DNA of 64,000 nt from Gammaproteobacteria bacterium (GTDB lineage: Bacteria; Pseudomonadota; Gammaproteobacteria; Steroidobacterales; GCA-2729495). Shown here one piece after another: positions 8,552 to 17,576 of this stretch; within the stretch, counting starts at the first letter, position 1; the number at the start of each line of letters is the position of its first letter. Where the stretch lies: the NCBI GenBank assembly GCA_016874095.1, contig VGVH01000004.1, positions 62,001-126,000 on the forward strand, given 5' to 3'. The translations under genes and the position numbers were made by a program. The notes under the pieces were generated by a model. It did not search any database and was not told the origin of the DNA. It saw only the letters and a list, made by a program, of their open reading frames with translations.

Positions 8552-9891
8552 GGGCGGCCCTCGCCAGCAGCGACTCCGCCGTGACCGATCCGCAGCCCGA
8601 GCAGTTGCGCGGCGCCGTAGAGGACCGCATACACCACCATCGACACCAGCAGCGCATAGAGCCCGGCTGCGATCCAGGCCGGCGGGAAGAACGAAGCAAC
8701 GGCACCGGCGACGAAGGCCACGACCGCCAGCACGTTCCACGCCGGGAGCCGGGGCAGCAGCGCCGGATCGAAACGCATGCGGTTGCAGAGGTAGTAGTCG
8801 ACGATTACCGGCCCGACGAGCGGCGGGACTACGTTGGCCAGTGCGCCAATGAATTCCATGAAGCGCTGGTAGATGCCCAGCCCGAGTACAGTGCCGAGCA
8901 GGCCAAGGATCACGACCATCACCCGTTTCGGCCGACGGAAGATGCTCGAGGTCTGGATGGTAGGCAGGTAGAGATTCGCGTCGCCCGTCGTCCAGAGCGC
9001 GAAGCTCATGGCAACCAGGCCGAACAACGAGATCACGGGCCCGGCCGTGCGCATGTAGCCGGTGAAGTCGGCGTTGCCGGATACGACACCGCCCATCGCG
9101 CCGACGAGCTGCAGCACGAACTGGGCGACGATCAGCACGATGAACGGTATCGCGATAGCCACCCATGCGGTCTTTGCGAAGCGCGTGTACTCCGGCATCA
9201 CGATGGCGCCGACGATCCATGATCCGATGACGATGTTGATCGCCTGCAGGCCATTCAGCGGTGCCTTTGCTGCTGTCGCCTCGGACAGCGCGAGAAAGGC
9301 TTCCCATCCCCCGGCGCGGTCGACGTTGTACCAGCCGGCGTAGATCAGCACCGCAGTCAGGATCAGGGACGCCGGCAGTGCGACGTCCTCGAGACCCTTC
9401 ACGCCGAAATAGGTCGTCGCCGTGTACAGCAACCCGGCGAATATCGCGACGGCGTAGAACGCCGGCGTGTCGAACTCCTGCACCCAGGCGAAGCTGAACG
9501 CGCCGACGACGATGCCCTGCCAGAACACCAGCAGCACCGTCAGGAACAGCACGGGCAGGTAGGCACCTGCATTGCCGTAGACGAAGCGGAAAAGCAGCGC
9601 CGAGTGGCACGCCGTGCGGTAACCCATGTAGCCGACCAGTGCGCCCACGGCGAAGTTCACCAGGTTGCCGAGAAAAGCGCTCCAGACGAGATCCGGCCAG
9701 AACGGCTGGCCGGCACCTAGTCCGCCGCCAACGAGCAGGCCGGTGATGAGAAATCCCCAGCCGAAGGCCAGGAGCAGCATCGGCCCGGTGTCCCGCTTCT
9801 GTGCGGGGCTGAGCGGCGTGAGCGGATTGTCGGCGCTTTGTGCTTCTGCCGCCGGATCCAGCTTCCACCATGCGCGCAGTCTGTCGATCAT
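8548..9891 (-). CDS. NCS1-family nucleobase/cytosine permease (CodB-like)
   Basis: Protein of 447 residues, about 12 membrane segments, with the short N-terminal cytoplasmic tail typical of the family. Recognisable stretches are LTPLSPAQKRDTGPMLLLAFGW, the first helix LVGGGLGAGQPF, YGVK-like TTYFGVKGLE, and the late VVPPLVGPVIVDYYL, which matches the NCS1 PPLxG..xxDY segment. NCS1 carriers are sodium- or proton-coupled importers of purines, pyrimidines or related rings. AAGGGAGAGGG precedes the ATG at 9891. It heads the minus-strand run that continues into DUF1499 and the FGGY kinase. Substrate cannot be assigned from the sequence. Confidence 0.88.
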   Translation of the reverse strand: MIDRLRAWWKLDPAAEAQSADNPLTPLSPAQKRDTGPMLLLAFGWGFLITGLLVGGGLGAGQPFWPDLVWSAFLGNLVNFAVGALVGYMGYRTACHSALLFRFVYGNAGAYLPVLFLTVLLVFWQGIVVGAFSFAWVQEFDTPAFYAVAIFAGLLYTATTYFGVKGLEDVALPASLILTAVLIYAGWYNVDRAGGWEAFLALSEATAAKAPLNGLQAINIVIGSWIVGAIVMPEYTRFAKTAWVAIAIPFIVLIVAQFVLQLVGAMGGVVSGNADFTGYMRTAGPVISLFGLVAMSFALWTTGDANLYLPTIQTSSIFRRPKRVMVVILGLLGTVLGLGIYQRFMEFIGALANVVPPLVGPVIVDYYLCNRMRFDPALLPRLPAWNVLAVVAFVAGAVASFFPPAWIAAGLYALLVSMVVYAVLYGAAQLLGLRIGHGGVAAGEGRP

Positions 9892-9966
9892 CGACCCTCT
9901 CCCTTGTGCGAATCACCCGTGACAAAGCGTACGGCTATCCGCGGCCGGTGAAAACAACCCCTCGGC

Positions 9967-9981
9967 TATATACTCCGGCCG
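9967..9981 (+). promoter_or_regulatory. TATATACT promoter, probably driving a leaderless mRNA
   Basis: An isolated AT-rich TATATACT sits in GC-rich sequence; TATACT (9969-9974) matches 5 of 6 positions of the -10 consensus. The predicted start of transcription falls at about 9981, directly at the ATG at 9982, and no ribosome-binding site fits between them. No good -35 hexamer is seen. The mRNA for the small membrane protein is therefore likely to be leaderless or nearly so. Confidence 0.45.
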
Positions 9982-10245
9982 ATGCCGACCACGCGCGACT
10001 CCGGTTTCACGAAAACTTCGCTGATCGCAGCCTCGTGGACCGTCATTTTTGTCGCGGCGGCGTTCGGTATCGGTCGCGACAACGCCTTTGTTTGCGGTTA
10101 CGAAATGCGCTTGTCGGTCGAGGATGTGACACCCGAGATCAGAATGCGATTCGCACCGGCGTCCTTTCGCAACGGAGCGGTTGTCAGCGTTGCGAGCCTC
10201 GCGCTGCTTGGCCTGGCGCTGGCGAGGACGCGCCGCGGGCGATGA
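9982..10245 (+). CDS. Small two-helix membrane protein, coupled to hrpB
   Basis: 87 residues with two hydrophobic segments (about residues 14-30, IAASWTVIFVAAAFGIG, and 64-80, GAVVSVASLALLGLALA). Between them is a ~30-residue loop containing CGYEMRLSVEDVTPEIRMRF, and the tail ARTRRGR is basic. I do not recognise a family. Support for reality is the -10 element right before the ATG, the plausible membrane topology, and an ATGA overlap with hrpB that suggests translational coupling. Role unknown. Confidence 0.5.
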   Translation: MPTTRDSGFTKTSLIAASWTVIFVAAAFGIGRDNAFVCGYEMRLSVEDVTPEIRMRFAPASFRNGAVVSVASLALLGLALARTRRGR

Positions 10246-12725
10246 GCGGCGACTCCGGCGGGTTGCCAGTACTTGCAGCCATGCCGGCGCTGCGCGCGGC
10301 GCTGGCAGCGCCGGGCGTGGCAGTCCTCCAGGCTCCGCCCGGTGCCGGCAAGAGCACGGCGGTGCCGCTCGAGCTGCTCGACGAGCCGTGGCTCGCGGGC
10401 CAGCGCCTCCTCATGCTCGAACCGCGGCGCCTGGCGGCGCGCGCCGTAGCCACCCGCATGGCGACGATGCTCGGCGAGCAGGTCGGCGACACGGTCGGCT
10501 ACCGGACACGGCTCGACAGCCGCGTCGGCCGGCGTACCCGCATCGAGGTCGTGACCGAAGGCATTCTCAACCGCCGTCTGCAGGGCGACCCTGGCCTGGA
10601 AAACATCGGTTGCATCCTGTTCGACGAGTTTCATGAACGCAGCCTGCAGGCGGATCTCGGCCTCACGCTGACGCTGGACTGCCGAGAGCACCTGCGTCCG
10701 GACCTGCGACTGCTGGTCATGTCGGCGACGCTCGACGCCACTGCCGTCGCTGGCCTGCTGGGTGATGCGCCGGTGGTGACCGCCAGTGGGCTCAGCCACC
10801 CCGTCGAGACGCGCTGGCTCGAGCGGCCGGCGGGTGACCGGATAGAGCCTGCCGTCGTCGCTGCAATAGTCAGCGCGCTGCGTGACGAGCCGGGGGACAT
10901 CCTGGTGTTCCTGCCAGGCGCCGCGGAAATCCGGCGCGTGGCCACGGCGCTTGCGCTGCGCGAGCTGCCGCGCGGAACGGCGGTACTCCCGCTCTACGGC
11001 GATCTTGACCAGGACGCGCAGGATCGCGCGATATCGCCGGCGCGGCCTGGCGAGCGCAAGGTGGTGCTCAGCACCAACATTGCCGAGACGAGTCTCACTA
11101 TCGAAGGCGTGCGGATCGTCATCGACAGCGGCCTCGAGCGGCGTGCCTGCTTCGATCCGGGCAGCGGCATGAGCCGTCTCGAGACCCGCAGTATTCCGGT
11201 CGCCTCTGCGGACCAGCGGCGCGGGCGCGCCGGACGCCTCGGACCCGGGCTGTGCCTGCGGTTGTGGACGGAGGCGCAGCAACGCACGTTTGCCGCGCAC
11301 GGGGAGCCGGAGATCGCCGTCGCCGACCTCGCTCCGCTCGCACTCGAACTCGCGGGCTGGGGCGCCGACGCGGTGTCGCTCGCATGGCTGGATCCTCCGC
11401 CTGCGGCAACGCTCGCCCAGGCCCGGGACCTGCTCGGCTCGCTCGGCGCTATCGATCGCTCGGGCCGCATCACGGCACACGGCCGCGAAATGGCGGCTCT
11501 GGGCGCGCACCCGCGCCTCGCTCACCTGCTCATCAGGGGCCGCGAAGCCGGGCTCGCCCGCACCGGCTGCGCGATCGCCGCCCTGCTGACGGAGCGCGAC
11601 ATCCTGCGCGGCAGTGGCCGCGACGCCGACCTGCGTTCGCGCCTCGACCTGCTGGCTCACGACGGTAGCCGCGACGGCACCGGGCGCGTGAAGCGGGCTG
11701 CCGCCCTGTACGCGCGCGCGCTCGGCACCGGCTCCGGCACGGGAGCGATCGACAGCGATGCTGCCGGCTGGCTGCTCGCCTGCGCCTATCCGGACCGCGT
11801 CGGACGGGCGCGCGAGCAGAAATCGGGCCGCTATCTCCTCGCGAGCGGGCGTGGCGCGCGCTTCGCCGAACCACAGGCGCTTGCGGCGTCGGAGTTCATC
11901 GTCGTGGCTGACCTCGACGCGGGTGAGCGCGAGGCGCGGATATTCCTCGCAGCGCCGATAGCGCCTGACGACATTGAGCAGCACTTCGCGAGTGACATCG
12001 AAGCCGTCGAGCAGGTCGGCTGGGATGAGCGCGAGCAGGCGGTCACGGCCAGACGGCAACGCCGGCTCGGTGCCCTGTTGCTTGAAGACAAACCGCTGCC
12101 ACGACCGCCGCCGTCGTCGCTGGCGGCGGCGATGTTGGCGGGCCTGCGGTCGATGGGGATCGCGGCGCTGCCATGGACGCCGGAACTGCGGCAGTGGCAG
12201 GCACGCGTCCGGCTGCTCGCCCGCCACGACGAACGGGAAGAATGGCCCGATGCGAGCGATGCCGCCTTGATGGCAAGCCTCGAGGATTGGCTGCTGCCGT
12301 TTCTCGACGGCATCACGCGCCGGGACCATCTCGCGCGCCTGCCGCTCGCCGATGCACTCCGCGCCCTGCTCGGCTACTCACTGCAGCGGCGACTCGACGA
12401 ACTGGCACCGACTCACGTGGTCGTGCCGAGCGGGTCGAAAATCGCCATCGACTACCTCGATGGCGATACGCCCAGCCTCGCAGTTCGCCTGCAGGAGGTC
12501 TTCGGCCTGGCCGACACGCCCCGGCTCGCCGGCGGGCGCGTCGCCGTGACCATGAAGCTCCTGTCGCCCGCGCGCCGGCCGGTGCAGGTCACGCAGGACC
12601 TGCGCAGCTTCTGGGAGCGCGGCTATCATGAGGTCCGCAAGGAACTGAAGGGCCGATACCCGAAGCACTACTGGCCCGAAGATCCCCACCAGGCCCAGCC
12701 GACACGTCGGGTACGACCCGGATGA
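10242..12725 (+). CDS. hrpB: ATP-dependent RNA helicase HrpB
   Basis: Protein of 827 residues, the usual HrpB length. DEAH/RHA-type helicase motifs appear in order: APPGAGKST (I), LEPRRLAARA (Ia), DEFHERS (II), SATLDA (III), STNIAETSLTIEGV (V), and QRRGRAGR (VI), followed by the HA2/ratchet region and the HrpB-specific C-terminus (YSLQRRLDELAPTHVVVPSGSK). E. coli HrpB is a putative RNA helicase of uncertain role. The ATG at 10242 overlaps the preceding stop in ATGA. The frame is open upstream, but that part encodes the small membrane protein in another frame. Confidence 0.95.
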   Translation: MSGDSGGLPVLAAMPALRAALAAPGVAVLQAPPGAGKSTAVPLELLDEPWLAGQRLLMLEPRRLAARAVATRMATMLGEQVGDTVGYRTRLDSRVGRRTRIEVVTEGILNRRLQGDPGLENIGCILFDEFHERSLQADLGLTLTLDCREHLRPDLRLLVMSATLDATAVAGLLGDAPVVTASGLSHPVETRWLERPAGDRIEPAVVAAIVSALRDEPGDILVFLPGAAEIRRVATALALRELPRGTAVLPLYGDLDQDAQDRAISPARPGERKVVLSTNIAETSLTIEGVRIVIDSGLERRACFDPGSGMSRLETRSIPVASADQRRGRAGRLGPGLCLRLWTEAQQRTFAAHGEPEIAVADLAPLALELAGWGADAVSLAWLDPPPAATLAQARDLLGSLGAIDRSGRITAHGREMAALGAHPRLAHLLIRGREAGLARTGCAIAALLTERDILRGSGRDADLRSRLDLLAHDGSRDGTGRVKRAAALYARALGTGSGTGAIDSDAAGWLLACAYPDRVGRAREQKSGRYLLASGRGARFAEPQALAASEFIVVADLDAGEREARIFLAAPIAPDDIEQHFASDIEAVEQVGWDEREQAVTARRQRRLGALLLEDKPLPRPPPSSLAAAMLAGLRSMGIAALPWTPELRQWQARVRLLARHDEREEWPDASDAALMASLEDWLLPFLDGITRRDHLARLPLADALRALLGYSLQRRLDELAPTHVVVPSGSKIAIDYLDGDTPSLAVRLQEVFGLADTPRLAGGRVAVTMKLLSPARRPVQVTQDLRSFWERGYHEVRKELKGRYPKHYWPEDPHQAQPTRRVRPG

Positions 12726-12739
12726 GAGATGCCACCGCC

Positions 12740-13549
12740 ATGAGATTTCGCAAACTGATTCCGCTGCTCGCGGCCGCACTGCTGCTGACCGCCTGCGCCA
12801 CCGCGCCGCGGAAGGGTATCGCGCCGCTGCCACAGCCAACCGTGCTCATTACGGGGGCCAGTCGCGGCATCGGCTTCGAGCTTGCGCGGCAGTACGCCGA
12901 ACGTGGCTGGGGCGTCATTGCCACTGCGCGCGATCCGGCCGGCGCAGCGGATCTCCAGTCGCTGGCAGCACGCCACCCCGGCCTGCGCATAGAGCGACTG
13001 GACGTGACGGATTTCGGCGAGATCGATGCACTGGCTTCGCGTTACCGCGGCGTGCCCATCGACATCCTCGTCAATAACGCAGGAATTCTGGGCGACAACG
13101 AGAAGCAGAAGTTCGGCCGCTTCGACTACTCGTCGTTCGATCTCGTCATGGCGACGAATACAAAAGGGCCGACGCGGATGACGGAGGCCTTCATCGACAA
13201 TGTCGCGATCAGTTCGCAGAAAAAGATCATGAACGTCTCGAGTCTGGTCGGCTCGATCGAGATGACATTCGGCGGGCAGACCTTCTACCGGGCAAGCAAG
13301 TCCGCGCTCAACATGATCATGCGCAATCTCTCGAAGGAGCTGCGCCGGGCGCCGGAGCCGGGCCGCAAGGAGATCATCATCGGTCTCATCAATCCTGGCG
13401 TGGTGGACACCGGCTTCGCGAAGAAAGTGCCGATCCCCATGATCACCGCCGATGTCTCCGCCGCGGGCGTGATCAAGGTCATCGACGGCTACACGCGCGA
13501 CATGTCGGGCAGCTTCATGGACTACACCGGGAAGAAGCTTCCCTGGTAG
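12740..13549 (+). CDS. Short-chain dehydrogenase/reductase with lipoprotein signal peptide
   Basis: Protein of 269 residues from ATG 12740; a second ATG at 12722, overlapping the hrpB stop in ATGA, would add six residues. Residues 1-19 (MRFRKLIPLLAAALLLTAC) form a lipoprotein signal with an LTAC lipobox. A complete SDR domain follows: cofactor loop TGASRGIG, NNAG, catalytic Ser in NVSSLVGS and YRASK with the Tyr and Lys of the active site, then a PG-motif INPGVVDT. SDRs use NAD(P)H and are normally cytoplasmic, so a secreted, lipid-anchored form is odd. Either the signal acts as a membrane anchor facing the cytoplasm or the enzyme works outside the normal cofactor pool. Substrate unknown. Confidence 0.85.
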   Translation: MRFRKLIPLLAAALLLTACATAPRKGIAPLPQPTVLITGASRGIGFELARQYAERGWGVIATARDPAGAADLQSLAARHPGLRIERLDVTDFGEIDALASRYRGVPIDILVNNAGILGDNEKQKFGRFDYSSFDLVMATNTKGPTRMTEAFIDNVAISSQKKIMNVSSLVGSIEMTFGGQTFYRASKSALNMIMRNLSKELRRAPEPGRKEIIIGLINPGVVDTGFAKKVPIPMITADVSAAGVIKVIDGYTRDMSGSFMDYTGKKLPW

Positions 13550-13561
13550 GCCTGCGGCAAC

Positions 13562-14389
13562 TCAAACCCAGGGCAACAGGCTGCCGCTAGAAGCGCGATA
13601 GCGTTGCCACGCAGGGTCCTGCCCGTAACGGGACTGCTGCGAATCGTCCTGGGAGTGGGCTGACCAGACCATCAGCACGATGATGTAGCAGGGCGCCGCC
13701 ACTCCCACGGCCCACTGCCACCAGCCGTCGAGCGCACCGGCAGCGCAGATGATGAGTCCTGCCTGGAACAGGATTTCGCCGAGATAGTTCGGGTGCCGAA
13801 TCCGGGCGTATAGCCCGTCCATCACGCAGGACTCCGGACTGCGGGCCTTGGCCGCCTGCTTCTGCCGATCAGCGACCGTTTCGAGCACCAGGCCTGCAAG
13901 CATCAGCGCCGCGCCGACCCACAGGGTTGCGGACAGTGCGCCCGACACGGCGATGAAATACAGCGCCATCAACTCGAAACCCATGAGCCACGCCACGAAC
14001 AGCCACAGCATGGCCTTTGCAACGACAGGCATCTCGCCGACCGCGCGACGCTGCCGCCCGGCACTCGATAGGTACTGCGCGGAGGAATAGCGGGCGTGGG
14101 TGAACTGGAGAAGTCGCAGCCCGAAAACCGCGGTCAGCGCACCCACCACCAATCCCGGGACCGAAGGATGGAGAACCATCACCGCTGCCGAATTGGCGAT
14201 CATGGTCAGCGCGTAGCCGTAGTTGAAGACCCAGGTGAACTGCAGCCAGATCACCAGGCAGCAGATGTGCCCGATCGTCAGCAGCAGCCACTGCGTGGCC
14301 GTCCACGTGCCGCTGGCCATGCCGACTCCGAAAAGTATCCAGAGCGCAAGTACCGTCGCGGAGAAAATGTTTCGCATCGTGCCGTTCAT
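13562..14389 (-). CDS. DUF1295 / isoprenylcysteine-methyltransferase-like membrane protein
   Basis: Protein of 275 residues from ATG 14389, which overlaps the previous stop in ATGA. About seven membrane helices and the family hallmark near the C-terminus, YARIRHPNYLGEILFQAG, followed by AWQRYRASSG. This RHPNYLGE motif is shared by DUF1295 steroid 5-alpha-reductase-like and isoprenylcysteine carboxyl methyltransferase-like proteins; the actual reaction is not known for bacterial DUF1295 proteins. It is the last gene of the putrescine operon, but nothing in it points to polyamines. It converges on the SDR gene with 12 bases between them. Confidence 0.8.
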   Translation of the reverse strand: MNGTMRNIFSATVLALWILFGVGMASGTWTATQWLLLTIGHICCLVIWLQFTWVFNYGYALTMIANSAAVMVLHPSVPGLVVGALTAVFGLRLLQFTHARYSSAQYLSSAGRQRRAVGEMPVVAKAMLWLFVAWLMGFELMALYFIAVSGALSATLWVGAALMLAGLVLETVADRQKQAAKARSPESCVMDGLYARIRHPNYLGEILFQAGLIICAAGALDGWWQWAVGVAAPCYIIVLMVWSAHSQDDSQQSRYGQDPAWQRYRASSGSLLPWV

Positions 14390-14883
14390 GTCTTCAACCA
14401 CTCCTGGTCGATTGTGCCTGTTGCCGGGATGAGTGCCCTGTCGATGAGCCACTGCCTCACATCCACCGCATCCTCTTCGAACCAGCGCCGTGCGGACCCC
14501 AGCCTGAAGGTATAGCCCCATTCATCCATGTCGGTGAGCATACGATCGACACCGACGTCGGGCAGCACGCCTGCCAACAGGATCTGCAGGTAGCAGACGG
14601 CGTTTTCCTCGTCGAAGTCTCCGCCCGCATCGCGGTCGAGCGCGCGCTGGCGCTCCGGCGTCATGCACAGGTAGTGCGCGGCCTCGTGCAGGGCCGAGTG
14701 CACCGGCGTCGCGAGCTGCAGGAAAATCCTGGCGCCCAGCAGACCCGCCTCAGGCGCACCCCAGTAGCTGCCGGGAATCACCTCGCCCGCCGGAACCACC
14801 TCCACCTGCATTCCGCAGGACTCGAGCAGCAGGTGCAGCCGCCCGCGATCCACATCTGCGACGGTAAGGACCGGACCAGTCAA
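14386..14883 (-). CDS. Uncharacterised protein with HExxH zinc-protease-like motif
   Basis: Protein of 165 residues. The probable start is TTG at 14883-14881, overlapping the stop of the upstream oxidoreductase (TTGA), and its stop overlaps the next start in ATGA, so it is translationally locked into the operon. The core is LHEAAHYLCM (residues ~68-77), a clean HExxH motif of gluzincin-type zinc sites, followed by FDEENAVCYLQ, where a Glu downstream could be the third ligand. There is no signal peptide. I do not recognise the family. It could be a small metallopeptidase or a non-catalytic relative. The gene is missed by any search that demands ATG/GTG. Confidence 0.7.
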   Translation of the reverse strand: MTGPVLTVADVDRGRLHLLLESCGMQVEVVPAGEVIPGSYWGAPEAGLLGARIFLQLATPVHSALHEAAHYLCMTPERQRALDRDAGGDFDEENAVCYLQILLAGVLPDVGVDRMLTDMDEWGYTFRLGSARRWFEEDAVDVRQWLIDRALIPATGTIDQEWLKT

Positions 14884-16175
14884 AGGCGGTCGCGCAACGC
14901 GAAATAGAGCATGCCCAGCGCAAGCAGCGCCGGCCTGAGCAGCCGGCCGCCAGGCCATGCCGGGGACGGCAGGCTGGCCAGCAGGTCGAAGCGCTCGGCG
15001 GATCCCGCGGCCGCTTCGGCGATCAGCTGGCCCGCGAGCGTTCCGATGGCGATGCCATGCCCGGAGTAGCCCTGGGCGAAATACACGTTGCCATCCAGCC
15101 TGCCGACATGCGGGAGGCGGGTGCGGCTGATGCCCAGCGTCCCGCCCCAGGCGTGCTCTATCGCCACGTCGGCGAGCTGCGGGTAGACCCGCAGCAGGTA
15201 AGGCCGGACGAGGGCCGCGATGTCCGGCGGAAAACCTGCGCGGTAATTCTCGCCGCCACCGAACAGGAGCCTGCGGTCGGCCGAGAGGCGGAAGTAATTC
15301 ACCACGAAACGCGTGTCGTGCACGCAGACGTCGTCGCGAATGAGCGAGCGCGCCCGTTCCTCGCCCAGCGGCGCGGTTGCAACGATGAAGTTGTTGATGG
15401 GCATATTCGCCGCCGCGATGCGCGGCTCGAGCTCGCCGAGATAACCGTCGCAGGCGAGAACTACGAGACGCGCCTTGACTGTGCCTGTTCTCGTCCTGAG
15501 CAGCGCATGCTCGCCCGGTTGCCACTGCAGCACTTCGCTGTACTCGCAGATCCGCGCACCCGCCGCTTCTGCTGCCGCTGCGAGACCAAGCGCGAAATTG
15601 AGGGGATGCAGGTGAAACGCGCCCTGGTCCAGCAGCCCGCCGTGGAAGACCCGGGTACCGAGCATGTCGGCCAGCTCCGCCGGCGTGACGTAACGCGCTC
15701 GGGAGTAACCGTAACGCGCAGCCAACCGCTCGGCGCGGTCGCGCAATTCGACCGCATGTCCGGGCCTGGATGCGGTGACGAGCTGGCCGGGGCGCAGGTC
15801 GCAATCGATGGCATGGCGCGCCACGCGGTCGCGCACCAGCTGCTTGGCTTGCTCTGCAAGCCCCCAGAGTTTCTGCGCGACGGCGGGGCCGAATCGCTGC
15901 TCGAGTTCCGTCTCGTCCTTGCGCTGGCCGCTGCCGACCTGGCCGCCGTTTCGGCCGGCAGCGCCCCAGCCCACGCGGTGAGCTTCCAGGAGGACGACGG
16001 AATAGCCCTGCTCCGCGAGATGGAGGGCCGCAGACAATCCCGTGTAGCCGCCACCGACGACGCAGGCATCCACCTGGATCTCGCCCTCGAGCGGCAGTCG
16101 CTCGCGGATGCCGACGGCAGTCGCGGCATACCAGGAGGCGGGATAACCATCCCGCGGCACCGACGGCACGGTCAC
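14880..16175 (-). CDS. puuB: FAD-dependent amine oxidoreductase, gamma-glutamylputrescine oxidase-like
   Basis: Protein of 431 residues. N-terminal Rossmann motif VVGGGYTGLSAALHLAEQG binds FAD, and GWGAAGRNGGQVGSGQR and the late FAQGYSGHGIAIGTLAGQL are characteristic of the DAO/PuuB group. By family it oxidises gamma-glutamylputrescine to the aldehyde, releasing ammonia and H2O2. Context is decisive: puuD, puuA and a class III aminotransferase lie upstream on the same strand, and its ATG overlaps the aminotransferase stop in ATGA. An unusual hydrophobic C-terminus (RPALLALGMLYFALRD) suggests membrane association. Confidence 0.88.
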   Translation of the reverse strand: MTVPSVPRDGYPASWYAATAVGIRERLPLEGEIQVDACVVGGGYTGLSAALHLAEQGYSVVLLEAHRVGWGAAGRNGGQVGSGQRKDETELEQRFGPAVAQKLWGLAEQAKQLVRDRVARHAIDCDLRPGQLVTASRPGHAVELRDRAERLAARYGYSRARYVTPAELADMLGTRVFHGGLLDQGAFHLHPLNFALGLAAAAEAAGARICEYSEVLQWQPGEHALLRTRTGTVKARLVVLACDGYLGELEPRIAAANMPINNFIVATAPLGEERARSLIRDDVCVHDTRFVVNYFRLSADRRLLFGGGENYRAGFPPDIAALVRPYLLRVYPQLADVAIEHAWGGTLGISRTRLPHVGRLDGNVYFAQGYSGHGIAIGTLAGQLIAEAAAGSAERFDLLASLPSPAWPGGRLLRPALLALGMLYFALRDRL

Positions 16176-17539
16176 GCCGCCATCTTGCGGGCGGTGATAT
16201 CCAGCGCGCTGCGGGCCTTGTCGACCAGCTCGTCGAGCTGCGCCCTGGTAATGACCAGCGGCGGCGCCACGATCATGGAATCGCGCACGTGACGCATCAC
16301 CAGGCCCTGTGCCACGCTCGTGTCGCGACAGACCTCGCCGACGGACTTGTCGGGATGGAACCGGCTGCGCCTGGCCTTGTCGCTCACGAGCTCGATGGCG
16401 CCGACCATGCCCGCCGATCGCGCTTCACCGACCAGCGGATGATCGGCGAGTGACTGCCAGAGCCGGCTGAAATACGGCGCGATATCATCGCGAACGCGGT
16501 CGACCAGGCCTTCCCGGCGCATGATGTCGATCGCTGCACTGGCAACCGCGCAGGAGACGGGATTACCCGAGTGGGTGAAGCCGTGGTAGAACTCGCCGCC
16601 GCCTTCGACCAGCGCTTCGGCGACACGCTCGCCGACCAGCACGCCGCCCAGCGGCAGGTAGCCGGAGTTGACCGCCTTCGCGAAGATGATCAGGTCGGGC
16701 TCGATCTCGAAGTACTGCGAACCGAACCACTCGCCCAGTCGCCCGAAACCGGTGATCACCTCGTCGGCAACGAGCAGGATGCCGTACTCGTCGCAGATGC
16801 GCTGGATCTCGGGCCAGTAGGTGTCCGGCGGGATGATCACGCCGCCGGCGCCCTGCACTGGCTCGCCGATGAAGGCCGCAACGTTGTCCACGCCGAGCTC
16901 GCGGATCTTCTTCTCGAGTTCTCCTGCGATCCTCAGCCCGAATTCGTCGGGGTGCATGCCCTGGCCGAGCTCGAACCAGTAAGGCTGCTCGATGTGCGCG
17001 ATGCCGGGGATCGGCAGGTCGCCCTGCGCCTGCTGCGCTGGCATGCCTCCCAGGCTGATGCCACCGACGGTGCTGCCGTGATAGGCGTTGCGGCGGCTGA
17101 TGATCGTTTTCTTCTTCGGCTTTCCCTGGATATCCCAGTAGCGACGCACCATGCGGATGATCGTGTCGTTCGCTTCGGAACCGGAGTTCGTATAGAAGAC
17201 GCGCGTGAATCCGGGCGGCGCGACTTCTGCAAGCCGCTGGGCAAGCTCTATCGCCGGCGGGTGCGTGCACTGGAAGAAGCTGTTGTAGTAAGGCAGTGTC
17301 TTCAGCTGTCGGGTGGCGGCATCGATCAGTTCCTGGCGTCCGTAGCCGAGATTGATGCACCAGAGACCCGACATGCCGTCGAGGATCTTGTTGCCCTGAG
17401 CGTCGTAGATGTAAACACCGTCGGCATGCGTGATGACGCGCGTGCCGCGCTCACCGATCTGGCGGTGGTCACTGAACGGATGCAGGTAGTGACGACGATC
17501 CAGTTCCTGCAGTTGCCGGAAATTCGCTTGCCCAGCCAT
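16172..17539 (-). CDS. spuC: Class III aminotransferase, putrescine:pyruvate-type (SpuC-like)
   Basis: Protein of 455 residues. PLP enzyme: the glycine-rich TNSGSEANDTIIRM loop, the YHGSTVGGISLGG segment, ADEVITGFGRLG with the PLP-binding Asp, and the Schiff-base Lys288 in FAKAVNSGY. Family members transfer the amino group of putrescine or related amines to pyruvate or 2-oxoglutarate. Its place between puuA and puuB argues for polyamine use; omega-amino acid or beta-alanine transamination is the main alternative. The gap to puuA is 37 bases, and the stop overlaps puuB by four bases. Confidence 0.85.
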   Translation of the reverse strand: MAGQANFRQLQELDRRHYLHPFSDHRQIGERGTRVITHADGVYIYDAQGNKILDGMSGLWCINLGYGRQELIDAATRQLKTLPYYNSFFQCTHPPAIELAQRLAEVAPPGFTRVFYTNSGSEANDTIIRMVRRYWDIQGKPKKKTIISRRNAYHGSTVGGISLGGMPAQQAQGDLPIPGIAHIEQPYWFELGQGMHPDEFGLRIAGELEKKIRELGVDNVAAFIGEPVQGAGGVIIPPDTYWPEIQRICDEYGILLVADEVITGFGRLGEWFGSQYFEIEPDLIIFAKAVNSGYLPLGGVLVGERVAEALVEGGGEFYHGFTHSGNPVSCAVASAAIDIMRREGLVDRVRDDIAPYFSRLWQSLADHPLVGEARSAGMVGAIELVSDKARRSRFHPDKSVGEVCRDTSVAQGLVMRHVRDSMIVAPPLVITRAQLDELVDKARSALDITARKMAA

Positions 17540-17576
17540 TTCGCACCTTCCCCATGTCCTTACGCGCAGCCGCGTC

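Noticed and set aside
8552-9925. Extension of the DUF1499 frame through the permease gene (581 codons)
   Set aside because: The translation over this stretch is low-complexity Arg/Gly-rich, while the permease frame shows clear helices and family motifs; only the 3' 123 codons are a gene.
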